Below, in pieces: positions 32,621-42,180 of a stretch of DNA of 43,883 bases. Within the stretch, counting starts at the first letter, position 1. Each line of letters opens with the position of its first letter. The translations under genes were made by a program, and so were the position numbers. The DNA is from Haplomitrium mnioides (taxonomy: Eukaryota > Marchantiophyta > Haplomitriopsida > Calobryales). The stretch is taken from assembly GCA_049999725.1 (NCBI GenBank), contig JBNGIS010034192.1:1-43883 (forward strand), written 5' to 3'. The notes beneath the pieces were generated by a model. It was not told the DNA's origin. It saw nothing but the letters and a program-made list of their open reading frames with translations, and ran no database searches.

Positions 32621-33118
32621 CATCCATTTGTCGAGTACATAGTGTAGATTTGTTTATATGCTTTGTTGTATAGTTGTGAATTAGTCTCGTAGGCGTCATA
32701 GAGCAAATAGAGGGTGCTTTTGGAGTATAGTAAAGGTGCTAGAGTAGTTGGCCTTGTGTAAATTTGGCGCAGGAGTTGCATTGAGTTCGTAGATATAGTC
32801 ATGTATATACTTTTCCCTCTGAAATGGTATAGATGAGGATGATTGAAAACAGTCTCTAAGTAAGAACAAGTGACCGCTAGAAGGACAAGATCTGAGTGGG
32901 TCCTATTTGGGCTTGGGATTTTGTGTGGGGAGAAAGAGAAGACTGTGGATGGTGGGATTGGTGTCAAGTGAACGCGCTGCCAAGAAGCTCACGGCCATTA
33001 GTGCAAGAGATAAATTAGGGTCCAGGGCCGTCTCATAGAAGGCCCTATTAAACCATGTTGTGCCGCTTACGTTAGAATAAGCTCTTCGTGAGCTATGGCC
33101 GAAGAGAAGGGTGTAACA
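32621..33118 (+). repeat. E4 5' LTR, last ~498 bp only
   Basis: The sequence from about 32630 (GAGTACATAGTGTAGATTTG) is the reverse complement of E6 near 30020-30045. It continues to the LTR end GGGTGTAACA at 33118. The missing 5' part is replaced abruptly by E5 RT sequence, so this is a deletion or rearrangement junction. Confidence 0.82.
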
Positions 33119-33126
33119 TTGTTTTT

Positions 33127-33145
33127 TGGTGCTAGAAGGAGGGCC
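33127..33145 (+). promoter_or_regulatory. E4 primer-binding site
   Basis: TGGTGCTAGAAGGAGGGCC lies 8 bases after the LTR end and differs from E1 at two positions. The tRNA is not assigned. Confidence 0.7.
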
Positions 33146-33319
33146 AAGGTTTGCAAGAACATGAGATCAACCCGGAACCGGTTTAAGTTCTTGAGAAGAG
33201 TGGAGCTAGGGAGTTTGTTGGCGCTAGAAGGTTATCTGAAATTTCGGGCATTGAGCGGAAGAGCAAGACAAGTGTGGGGGAGAGCATTGACTTGTGGGTA
33301 GAGTTGTCCTTACCTGCTG

Positions 33320-34321
33320 CTATAATGGCTCACCCGGTACTACCTCAAGGACTACGTGGGAAATTTTAAGTACAAGCCATATAAGAGGCGACCAAAGGAT
33401 GACCTTGACGCATGGCTAGACAATCTGAAGAATGGGGCGGAGGCCAACGGAGAGAGTCACCTAATTTTGGGTATCTCGCCTGTTGTCCTAAAGGGAGAGG
33501 CACAGCCATGGTATAAGAACTTGCCAAATCAGATCAAGAGGGATTAGGAGGTGTCTAAGACCATGTTCGTGTTCGAGTTCCGACAAATTGCTGACTTTGT
33601 GGTTTCTAGAGACTTTGCCAAAGAATATAGGAACGTTGGTGCGGCAGACCAACCCATAGACCTTAGAAGCTATGGTGAGTGTTGTCGAGTCCCAAGTAAG
33701 AGCCTCTATTACGAGATCAAGAAGGAAGACACGGATTAAGTACGGATCGTAGCACTCCTCGAATGGGACTAGCAGTGAGGAGGAATGAGAGGAGAGTTGG
33801 GCCTCCACCTTAAGAAGTTATGAGGAATCAGACACCAACAGTTCTGAAGAGGATAAGTCAGCCAGAAGAAAGAAGAAACAAAAGGAATAGAAGAGTTGGG
33901 CCCAAGTGCAAGGGCCAATCCTCCACCACCCCTACCGGTGGTGAATCTGATAACGCTGGACTGGGAGCCAAAAGTAAGGGGCAAACAACAGGAGAAGGAA
34001 GCTGAGTTGCTAGGCTAGGACCTACCCCCATCCGAGGACTGTAATCGAGTGATGACATGAGCAGAAACCCGAAATTGGAAAAAGGAAAAGTGGAGGAAGG
34101 GGCGTGGAGCTGAGAAGGCTAAGGATCCAAAGTCACTGTCTAATTGCAATTCAAATTACGAAAGGAACAACCCCAAATGGTTCCACCTAAGGCAACAGGA
34201 GGAGGTAAGAAGAAGAGTAGAGGCCATAGATGCCGCAAAGGAGAGGAATACGACCAAGGAAACAAGGGAGGAATTTCAGAGGCAGCACGCCTAAGAGGAG
34301 CCTTAGAAGAAAAAGGAAGCG
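33320..34321 (+). pseudogene. gag: E4 gag, zinc knuckles deleted
   Basis: Capsid part: FKYKPYKRRPKDDLDAWLD, then PVVLKGEAQPWYKNLPN and, after a stop at 33545-33547, a frame running to 33739. After a Ser/Glu/Lys-rich tail (about 33770-33890) the sequence goes directly to ARANPPPPLPVVNLITL. In E1 that block follows the third zinc knuckle, so all three CCHC knuckles present in E1 (about 650 bp) are missing. The rest is a decayed frame with several stops up to the protease. Confidence 0.78.
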
Positions 34322-35212
34322 GTGGCAGTCCTGATCGAGGTGGCCAAGCCTGTCCTCTACAACATTCAAGAGGATGTCCGAGATTGCTTGGTTACGACAA
34401 CAGTTGGGCAACTGATTAAAGACAGTCCGCTATATAGAAGGCGATTGAAGGAACTATTGATAGGACTAAAGAGGCAGAGGCGCCTCCCTCGGGTGGGTAC
34501 CACAGCTGATCTGAGCCTGGTCTATGAAGACAAAGGTGCCTTAGAAATTGATATTCAAATTGCAAGTTGTGCACTCTCACTGGTGCCACTGGATGGAGGA
34601 GTAGAGGTCAACATCATGACTGAAGAGACCACACATAGGTTGGGATTCAAGGAATTTCAACCCACCTCTCGATACATGAGATTGGCTGACGAATTGTGGG
34701 TGAAGCCGCTGGGAGCTCTAGTGCAAGTACCCACCACCATCCAAGGTGTGGAATTCAGATTGAATTATCTAGTGATACGCCTAGCACGACCTTCTCCTTA
34801 CCCAATTTTGATTGGAAGACCATGGTTGTATGGCGCCTAAGTCTTGCACAATTGGGGAAACTCTACTCTGATGATTGGATCAAAGAGGACGGTGGTCCAT
34901 TATGGGGCAGTATCCCATGAGGGGGAGACGCAACTTGAGGCAGAATATGACAACAAGTGGTTAGAAGACGAGGCTAAAACGGAGTGCCACTACTGGATCT
35001 AGTTGGATGACGAGGTATCAGAAGAAAGTCTGGCAGGGGAAACCGAGATAGAGGTTGGTCAAATAGATCTTATAAGAGGGGCAATAGTCGGACCCAATTC
35101 GGAAGACATGGTTGGACCATCGGAGAAGAAAGAGAGGATTGACCTTGAGTTAGAAGGGGAGTCAAAGTTCCACCACCAAGGCAGAAGTAGGACAAAGCTA
35201 GCCTAGGGAGGA
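34322..35212 (+). pseudogene. pro: E4 aspartic protease and acidic spacer
   Basis: A frame of 172 codons from 34322 carries VRDCLVTTTVGQLIKDSPLY, LSLVYEDKGALEIDIQIA, the active-site block LVPLDGGVEVNIM (Asp-Gly-Gly), GFKEFQPTSRYMRLADE and the C-terminal SPYPILIGRPWLYGA. A stop follows at 34838-34840 where E1 continues. This is the longest intact protease copy in the window. The acidic spacer 34841-35212 (EYDNKW, ECHYWI, DDEVSEESL) follows, with a stop after HYWI. Confidence 0.85.
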
Positions 35213-36153
35213 ATGGGTTTGGCAACCCTAGAGGGAGGAAATGAGCCGCTTACGAGGAACGAAGTCGGGATAGTAAGAGAAGTGCAACATAAGAAGGTTG
35301 TAGTACCGGAAGGCCGAAAATACGATGTAAGGGTTGAGTTACCAATGGCTGAAGAGAGAACCTTAGTTCAAACCCTCGCAAACTTCAGCGATGTGTTTTC
35401 TTGGAGCCATGAAGATCTGAAAGGAGTCCTTAGAGAATTGGAAGAGCATCGCATCGACCTGGAACTAACAACGGTACTAGTCAGACAATGCCAATATCAG
35501 ATGAATCCTAGATTCTCTCTGCTAGTAAGAGAAGAGATTGACATCTGTTGGAGGTTGGGTTTATCTACCCCATTCTGAATAGCAAGTGGGTGTCACTGCT
35601 AGTAGTAGTGCCCAAGAAAGTAGGGCTGGACAGAAAGCAGAAGATTCGAGTCTACCAAGATTACCGGAAGTTGAATGAAGCAACCAAGAAGGATCATTAC
35701 TTGTTGCCATTTATCGATGAAGTGTTGGATCTTGTTGTCGGGCAGGAGATGTATAGCTTTATGGATGGCTACTCAAGATACAATCAGATCTGGATCGGAG
35801 AGGAGGATCAGCTGAAGACGACTTTCACCACCGAGTGGGGAGTGTTTGCCTTTCGAAGGATGTCCTTTAGGCTCTGTAACGTGCCTGGCGCATTCCAAAG
35901 GATGATGATGAATATCTTCCACGACTACTTGAGGAAGATCTTGGAGATTTTCATTGGCGATTTTGTAGTGTACGAGAAGGCATGAAACCATGAGCGAGAT
36001 ATGAGGCTCACATTCCAGCGTTGTCGGGAGACAAGATTGCAGTTGCATCCAGAGAAGTGCTTCTTTGGAGTAAAGAAGGGAGTACTTCTCAGCCACAAGA
36101 TATCTAACTGAGGAATTGAAGTGGACCAAGAGAAGGTTAGTGTCTAGTTAGAG
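35213..36153 (+). pseudogene. pol: E4 reverse transcriptase, broken
   Basis: Frame 35213-35578: QHKKVVVPEGRKYDVRVEL, NFSDVFSWSHEDLKGVL, MNPRFSLLVREEID. After a frameshift the frame 35548-35985 has YPILNSKWVSLLVVVPKK, IRVYQDYRKLNEATKKDHY, YSFMDGYSRYNQIW and FAFRRMSFRLCNVPGAFQRM. The catalytic block is FIGDFVVYEK, so the first Asp of the DD pair is Gly. A stop follows at about 35983. The remaining connection part has two further stops. Confidence 0.87.
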
Positions 36154-36899
36154 GTGTCATTTCCCACGAATCTGAAGGAGGTACAAGGCTTCCTGGGCTG
36201 CGTCAGCTATTATCGAAGATTTATCAACCAATTTGCCACAATAGCCTTACCCCTTACAAAAATGACTAAGGAAGGAAGTGACTTTGAGACCACTTCGGAG
36301 CGGTTGGCAGTTTTCTATGAGCTGAAGAAGCGGCTGGCGAATGCACTAGTGCTCAGCCGCCTAGTTGGAGGAAGGAATTCCATGTGATGATCGACATGTC
36401 GGGTTTTTGTATAGGAGCAGTGCTCAGTCAGTTGGATGAGGAAGGACGGGATCATCCCATTTACTTTGCAAGCAGATTGTTGTCCACCGTAGAGAAGAAT
36501 TACTCTACAACCGATCAAGAGGCATTAGGAATCATCTACGCCTTGAAGAAATTCAGGCACTACCTTCTCCATTATAAAGTGATCTTAAACACTGATCACA
36601 ACGCACTGAAGTATATTGTAAACAAACCTGACGTGACGAGGAGGACTGCGAGGTGGATGCTCTTCCTACAAGAGTTCGATTTCCAATGAAGGCACATAGC
36701 AACGTGGATTTCTTCTCTATGATCAACAGGCCTATCAATGAGGAAGGGGTGGACGACGCTTTTCCAAATGAAGATTTGTTTCATGTCCGAGCACGTAGGT
36801 CAATGGATTATGGGACATTATTGAGTTTCTTCTTTCTTCACGGGTATCAGAAGGCAATAATAAGGAAGAGGTAGGGGTCTTCCTCCGAAACATGAAGCC
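36154..36899 (+). pseudogene. E4 RNase H and connecting region
   Basis: GFLGCVSYYRRFINQFATIA opens the connection. After a frameshift near 36370 the frame 36384-36689 shows all RNase H acidic residues: Asp in MIDMSGFCIGAVLSQ, Glu in TDQEALGIIYALKK, Asp in LNTDHNALKYIVNKPD. It ends at LLFLQEFDFQ with a frameshift or deletion before AHSNVDFFSMINRPI. This is the best preserved RNase H here. Confidence 0.85.
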
Positions 36900-38070
36900 G
36901 TATTTGATGGTGAAGGGAGTGTTGCACAAACGAGGGCTGGATGGTGTGACCAGAAGGTACCTGGAGTGAGACCAAGCCACCATGGTGATGCAAGCGATGC
37001 ACAGAGAAGTCGAAGGTCGATTCGCGGTTGAGACGACGGTGAGGAAAGTCTTGGATGCAGGATACTGGTGGCTAAGTTTGCACAAGGAGATACATTTCTT
37101 TGTGAAGAGATGCAATGCCTATCAGAGAACGGAGAAGCCCGCAACCAACCAACATCACCCGTTAATTCCTATCATCTCGTTGGCACCATTCAAAAAATGG
37201 AGCATAGACTTTATCGAGATGATAGTGCCATCCACACGTAGGGAGAACCGATGCATTCTTTTAGCTATCGATTATGCTACCAAATTGGTCAAGGCCAGAG
37301 CAACCAAAAAGGATGATGCCAAGACAGTGGCAACCTTCTTATACGAGCAGATGTTTTGCCGATTCGGGGCACTTTTGGAGCTGGTGAGCGACCAAGGTAA
37401 GCATTTTGTCAATCACGCAATCAAGGATTTGACTGAGAGATACATGATCAAGCACAGACGCACGACGGCTTACCACCCAAAGGCAAATGGGTTGACAGAG
37501 AGAGCCAATGGAATCATGGGTAGGAATCTTAGCAAGACGATATCCGAAAATAAGTCTGATTGGGATCTCAAGTTGCTTACAGTGACTAATGCTTATAACC
37601 TAGCTTACAAGACTATGACGGGCCACTGTCCCTATTTCCTTGTCTTTGAGCAACACTCATTACTTCCGGTGGAATTTGAGGTATTGACCAAACGGGTGCT
37701 AGCAAGAGAGAAGCAGGCAAAAGAGCCCAGCAAGAGAGAAAGATTGAACCAATTTGAGGAGTTGGAGGAGAATTGAGAGCAAGTGCATGACCGAGTGAAG
37801 AACCAGCAAAAGTTGCAGAAGGGGCAACATGACAAGAGGATGAGGCCAGTGGATGTTCACAAGGGAGATTTGCTGTTGTTGTACAACAACCAATTTGTGC
37901 ATTTCCCGAGGAGGCTGCACACGAGATGGATGGGACATTTTGTTCTCACCAAGCTAAATCAGAATGGGTCCGCAGAAATAGAGACCTTGAAAGGTGATAA
38001 GATCATGAATCGAATCCATTACGACCGCCTGAAGAGGTATATAGTAGAGGAGGAAGGTGAAGGAGGTTGA
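36900..38070 (+). pseudogene. int: E4 integrase, core nearly intact
   Basis: An uninterrupted frame runs 36982-37776 (264 codons). Zinc module: MHREVEGRF (second His is Arg) and KRCNAYQR (second Cys is Tyr), so two of four zinc ligands are lost. Core: Asp in WSIDFIEMIVPS, Asp in LVSDQGKHF and Glu in GLTERANG with 35 residues between the last two, the classical D,D(35)E spacing. C-terminal: TGHCPYFLVFEQHSLLP, then a stop at 37774. A second frame, 37783-38070, carries the end domain with HTRWMGHFVLTK. A stop also interrupts the sequence just upstream, at 36967. Confidence 0.88.
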
Positions 38071-38237
38071 TGACGGCTCAAGAAGAGTGCTGAGGTGTGT
38101 ATAGGATAGACAACTAGAAGGGTTGTACCATATGTGAATAGGCTCAGCCGCGAGGAAACAACTGAAGACACTAGGATGAAGGGTGCTGACAAATAGAAGG
38201 TGCTTACGAGGTCGCTTTGCAATTAGAAAGGGAGTTA
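38071..38237 (+). other. E4 3' spacer and polypurine tract
   Basis: Noncoding spacer. AGAAAGGGAGTTA directly precedes the LTR start TGTCAGCAGG at 38238 and is the expected plus-strand primer. Confidence 0.7.
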
Positions 38238-39311
38238 TGTCAGCAGGAGAATTGAGGCACTAATGAAAAATTTGAGAAATCAGAATCATAACCGGAGTAG
38301 TTCTCAGCTTCTAAAGCGTGGGGATACTCCAGAAGCATTAGGGTATTCCAGATTGGGGGTAAGCGAAAGGGTTCATGCAAAGATCATCGAAACGCAAGAA
38401 TCAAGGCCACGATAAGGAAGAACTGGATACTCACTAGAGGTGTTTACACAACGGTGGAAGGAGGAGCAAGGTCGGGACCAGAAGGAAATGGAGGGTCGGG
38501 TGAGAAAGATCAAGGGAGTCGAGCAGGGTCGACGATTCCGCACTAGAGGAGGGGGATCTTAGTGAGAGCAAGAGGCTCTATCCCTACTTTCAGAACAACA
38601 ACTAGGGGCAGTAACAAATGCAAGGGAAGGTGCCCGCGTGTCAGAAGCAGGGATTGGGAAGAGAAAGGAGAGGGCAATAACCTTTGTAAGCAGCGACGAC
38701 ACCAGAGATTGGGGGATGCTCCACTTCCCCAGGCGTTGAAGGGCTTTATCAGGGTCCGAACTCACTTCAGACTGCTAAAACATTGTTTGGCGGACATTCC
38801 AAAGAAAGTATTTGAAGATAGAGTGGTCAGAATCTCCTCCGAAGGAGTGCGAGGACAGAGTTTCGTTGGAAAGGTGATAGCTTCGGATCAGTCCACGGGA
38901 TACTTCAGAAGGTGCCAACTTCGGATCCGTCCGCAGAATACATTGGGAGGTGGTCAACTTCGGAACCAAGCAGTCGAACGTGGCGGTCCAACTTCCACTT
39001 GGAAACTGGCGGCGAACGGCGGAACATCATAAACGAGTCAACTTCGGATCAGTCCACGTGATACATCAGAAGGCGGTCAACTTCGAAACCTAGTGGTCAA
39101 GCGCGACAGTCCAACTTCTACTTAGAAAGCGACGGCGGACGGAGCAACATCCAAAAGGAGTCAACTTCGGATCAGTCCGTGGTCAACTTCGAATCAATCC
39201 ACAATCAACTTTGGATCAGTTCGCGGGATACTTCGGAAGGTGCCAACTTTGGATCAGTCTAAGGGAGACTTTAGAAGGCTGTCAACTTCAGAACCAAGTA
39301 GTCAAATGCGG
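38238..39311 (+). repeat. E4 3' LTR, first 1074 bp, cut by insertion
   Basis: Begins TGTCAGCAGGAGAATTGAGGC and resembles the start of E6 read on its minus strand. The 38878-39300 part is repetitive (CAACTTCGGATCAGTCC-type units) and ends mid-unit at GTCAAATGCGG, where the next element begins. The rest of this LTR is outside the window. Only noncoding sequence is seen. Confidence 0.82.
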
Positions 39312-39599
39312 TGTTGTGCGCATACACATCGCTTACACAACTACATCATCCACACACATTCCATGACATCTACCAACATACAACAGAGAATGACACACAC
39401 TTGAGTCTCATATGCATACAATGCATGAGATCCCACAATACTTTTCTTCGAGTGATGCCTTCTCGAAGAGCTTCCCAATTTGTGTGTGTTGATCTTCTGA
39501 TATCAGAACCAGCGCACCTTTTCTCACAAGGAATCCACGCTTCTCCAAGAGCTGCAAAACCATAGCTCTCCTCTTGGTTCATACAATTAGTAAAATGAC

Positions 39600-39620
39600 A
39601 TCGAAAGATAACCTTTCGAT
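39600..39620 (-). other. 8-bp stem hairpin near the expected transcript start
   Basis: ATCGAAAG, a five-base loop and CTTTCGAT form a perfect 8-bp stem, 13-33 bases downstream of the TATA box on the minus strand. It may sit at the 5' end of the element RNA (inference). Confidence 0.5.
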
Positions 39621-39632
39621 GAGAGTACATGG

Positions 39633-39641
39633 CCTTATATA
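39633..39641 (-). promoter_or_regulatory. TATA box of the LTR promoter
   Basis: TATATAAGG on the minus strand in the middle of the LTR, about 200 bp after its start, as expected at the U3/R boundary of an LTR promoter. Confidence 0.6.
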
Positions 39642-39836
39642 CTAAGACACAAAAAGACTAAAAACCCAAAATGTCTAAAAATAGAAAACTACATGGAATG
39701 TTGTGATAGTTGTCGTGCGCATACACATCGCTTACACAACTACATCCTCCACACACATTCTATGACATCTAGTGATATACAACAGAGAATGACATACAAT
39801 TGAGTCTCATGTGCATACAATGCATGAGATCTCACA

Positions 39837-39850
39837 TTCGCCCCCCTAGC
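39837..39850 (-). promoter_or_regulatory. Polypurine tract of the methyltransferase element
   Basis: On the minus strand AGCTAGGGGGGCGAA directly precedes the LTR start TGTGAG. Its place and G-rich make-up fit a plus-strand primer and link the LTR to the coding region above it. The 160 bases between this tract and the PHD-like region hold no recognisable domain. Confidence 0.65.
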
Positions 39851-40007
39851 TGGTGGTCAGGCCCCCTAACACTAGCTAGCCATCTATCTCCTAGAAAATT
39901 GATATACACCTACTGATGCAAAGACTAGGAGGCCGAGTGCAATGGAGCCCCATCGTTCACCTCCTATACTCTATACCAACCTTAGAACTCAATGGAAACT
40001 AGTTGTT

Positions 40008-40280
40008 CTATGAACAGTGAGGGCACAACCATGATCCACCAAGAACAGTAACTAATAGAGGCGTCAAACATGACATATGCCATTCCCTAGAACACCTAAA
40101 AATAAACATAGTGATGGCTCTCTTAGAAGAACCATATAACACGCACGTCAAACCTACAAGAACTTGTGCCACACTGAAGTCCATAGTGCCATCGATGGTC
40201 GAAAGGTGACAAAGTGCACAATTACGCACATGAACCATCCAAACCATACCATCACGTCCCTACAGCTACAAAACTCCTGA
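40008..40280 (-). pseudogene. PHD-like zinc finger, degenerate
   Basis: Minus-strand residues from about 40225 to 40008 include CALCHL, then LTCVLYGSSKRAITM, then RCSREWHMSCLTP and GSWLCPHC before a stop. The Cys-x4-His-x2-Cys followed by W-x-Cys-x2-Cys matches the second half of a PHD finger (C4-H-C3), a module that usually reads histone H3 tails. In the first half one expected Cys appears as Tyr (CVLY) and one is missing next to MFIF. It is therefore a damaged finger. It lies in the same frame as the methyltransferase, about 60 codons after it, so it was probably one polyprotein. A RING or other zinc finger is possible but fits less well. Confidence 0.62.
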
Positions 40281-40415
40281 AGGCAGTACTTGGGCTCTCG
40301 TTGAACACACCTGCACCCAAACATCTTGATCATCCAGATCCACAACCATAGTAACATCACGTTGAATAGAGGAAGGTAAATCAGGGTCCCTCCCATCAAT
40401 CCAAACTCACAAAAT

Positions 40416-41399
40416 CTAAGCCAGTTTCCACCTGAATCTCACAATCCAAGTAAAACCATACATATCCATAGCTTGTCTCAGCACATAGCGTCGCTCAATA
40501 TCGGCGACAGATGCAACAATAATAGTACTAGTAGGACGTCCCATTGCCCGCTCTCTCTCATCAGGGTCGAGTTCCACCAGTCTCTGCAAGGTTGCATCCC
40601 AAATAAGACCAGGGCCTCCTACCCAAAATGTATAAGACTTAGGATGACTCACCAGTGTGGGCAATGCTCCACGAGGTTGACCTACCACATTGACTAATGC
40701 CAATGGTGGGCGGTCAATATAAAGTACCCGTTGAGCGTGACGTCCCACATCCAGAATATCATCCACAATGGCACTTGGTGATCTCCTAATCCTGTTATAA
40801 GCTCTCTTCAGCACCTCAATAGGCAATGGGTTAGTCCACCACAATTATGGTCGGTGTGCTCGTGATCCTGCTTGTGCGACATCCAACAATGTGACAGATT
40901 CAATCCAAGAGCGCACCTGATAAGTACTCTCCATAAGACATTGGCGACTATCTCCTAATATAGGCACATTCTCCACAATATACGCAGGAAGTGGTACCTG
41001 ATGGAGTTGGAGATGGCGTAGAATCCTTAGCATCTCCCAAAACAATTTTGAGCGAGAGTCTTGCAACCCTTGGCCCAAACCAGCCCTTGATTGGCCTTGA
41101 CATGGCCATCCTGCAATCAATAAATCAGCAGGCTCCACTCTACCTAAGTGGTCTGCTCCCAACAATAAAATATCGACCAACAATGCATGCAAATAACCTC
41201 GCACTACACTAACTAAAAGCAATTATGGAAATTTCTCAACCATCAGCGCCACATGCCTCAAGGAGGTTCTGCGGGCGATCTCACCCTTCTCCACATATAA
41301 ATACCACTAAACTGGAATCCTTGCTTGGAGCACTACAGCTAACCCTATACTAATGCCTCCAATCAACTCCAACAAACAAATACCATCAGCAGGATACTG
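40416..41399 (-). pseudogene. C5 cytosine DNA methyltransferase domain, three in-frame stops
   Basis: The enzyme would transfer a methyl group from S-adenosylmethionine to carbon 5 of cytosine. On the minus strand, one frame holds motif I (CLLELIGGISIGL, about 41378-41340), motif IV with the catalytic Cys (AGWPCQGQSRAG, Cys at 41102-41100), LFWEMLRILR, motif VI (IVENVP, Glu at 40973-40971), motif VIII (SRAHRP then LWWTN), motif IX (GQPRGALPTLVS, Arg at 40673-40671) and a motif X-like end (ERERAMGRP, RQAMDMYG). Motif order is the normal, non-permuted one, and about 315 codons is a full catalytic domain. The short region between VIII and IX and the AHRP-x-WWTN style suggest the DNMT3/DRM side of the family (inference). 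Stops fall after ARIPV, after VEKFP and inside motif VIII (TAA at 40847-40845). No frameshift is seen. Confidence 0.88.
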
Positions 41400-41760
41400 C
41401 CATAAAATCAGCATAGTATCTAAGGGTGAAAGATTTACAGGTCCAAGTGTGACAAAACCATCTAGTGCTGGACCTGGCACAAATGCATCTTGTCAAATAT
41501 CCTCAACCAACCTAGATGCCTGTACCTGTCACAACCTCTCCTTATTTCCACTTACAAGAATCACCTCACCTAACGACAATGATGCTAGTCTCACAACCTC
41601 TGAATACGCCTCCTCAATAGAAGAATTATCGGCTACATGTGCATTCCTCTCTAGTAAGTCAGAGTAGTCAGTGATAACCCTAGAAAATGATGATAGTGCT
41701 ATAGGCTGTGAAATTGGACCCCCAACTGGTCCACTGAATCTAATAGGCAACTTGCTCAAT
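41400..41760 (-). pseudogene. Linker between protease and methyltransferase
   Basis: Same frame as both neighbours, about 120 codons with three stops. It contains SKLPIRFSGPVGGPISQPI, an acidic/Ser-rich middle (DNSSIEEAYSEVV) and FVTLGPVNLSPLDTML, leading straight into motif I. No RT, RNase H or other known domain is recognised. Confidence 0.6.
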
Positions 41761-42180
41761 CATGCCTCTCTAGATTGCCATCCAGGCTGATAGGACATAG
41801 ATTCGTCTCAAAAATCAATAGTGAACCCTACGGGATATAACACCGTACACCCCACCAAAACATCATAAGACTCGGCCTTGGTAAGTATGGCCCGATCGCT
41901 CACATATGAGCTATTTGTGAGATGATCAACTTGCACTCAAAGCTCAATCTCTCCACGTGTAATGTGTTGCGTGGGTGAAGGTTCTCCCAATGAAGTCTGA
42001 ATGGGGAAAGGGAAGATCTCCACATCTCTCAGCCTCAATCCCAACCCTTGCACAGTTGACTTGCCTAACATCAGCGGCTGTGAATCTGTATCCAACAATA
42101 ACTTAGTTGGCCTATACACCACATTTGAAGGACCCACAAGTCAAAAGATACCACTCCGATTGTCAATGGACACCACACTG
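41761..42180 (-). pseudogene. pro: Retroviral-type aspartic protease of the methyltransferase element
   Basis: The minus-strand frame reads YRPTKLLLDTDSQPLMLGKS. The hydrophobic-Asp-Thr-x-Ser block is the retropepsin active site with Gly changed to Asp. After IFPFPIQTSLGEP and a stop come YVSDRAILTKAESYDVLVGC and LYPVGFTIDF. The VLVG stretch matches the hydrophobic-Gly motif near the C-terminus of these proteases. It is unlike the E1-E5 protease (which uses VNIM), so it belongs to a different element family. Confidence 0.72.

Larger units (their letters stand above)
32621..39311 (+). mobile_element. E4: Ty3/gypsy element with truncated 5' LTR and interrupted 3' LTR
   Basis: Order on the plus strand: LTR remnant, PBS, gag, protease, RT, RNase H, integrase, polypurine tract, LTR. 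Domains match E1 throughout. The integrase and RNase H keep their acidic triads, but the RT catalytic pair is damaged. The 3' LTR is cut at 39312 by insertion of the methyltransferase-bearing element. Confidence 0.88.
39312..39836 (-). repeat. LTR (525 bp) of the methyltransferase element with 125-bp terminal duplications
   Basis: On the minus strand it starts TGTGAGATCTCATGC just after a G-rich polypurine tract and ends GCGCACAACA, the canonical TG...CA. Its first 126 bp (39836-39711) recur as its last 125 bp (39436-39312), each also running TGTG...ACA. Between them lie a TATA box and a short hairpin. This could be one LTR with an internal terminal duplication or, less likely, a small TRIM-like element abutting the tract. 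Confidence 0.72.

Noticed and set aside
39312-39836. Cassandra-type or other TRIM element
   Set aside because: Terminal 125-bp repeats fit, but no 5S rRNA-like promoter and no primer site next to the repeat are visible, and a polypurine tract of the neighbouring element abuts it. LTR is the simpler reading.
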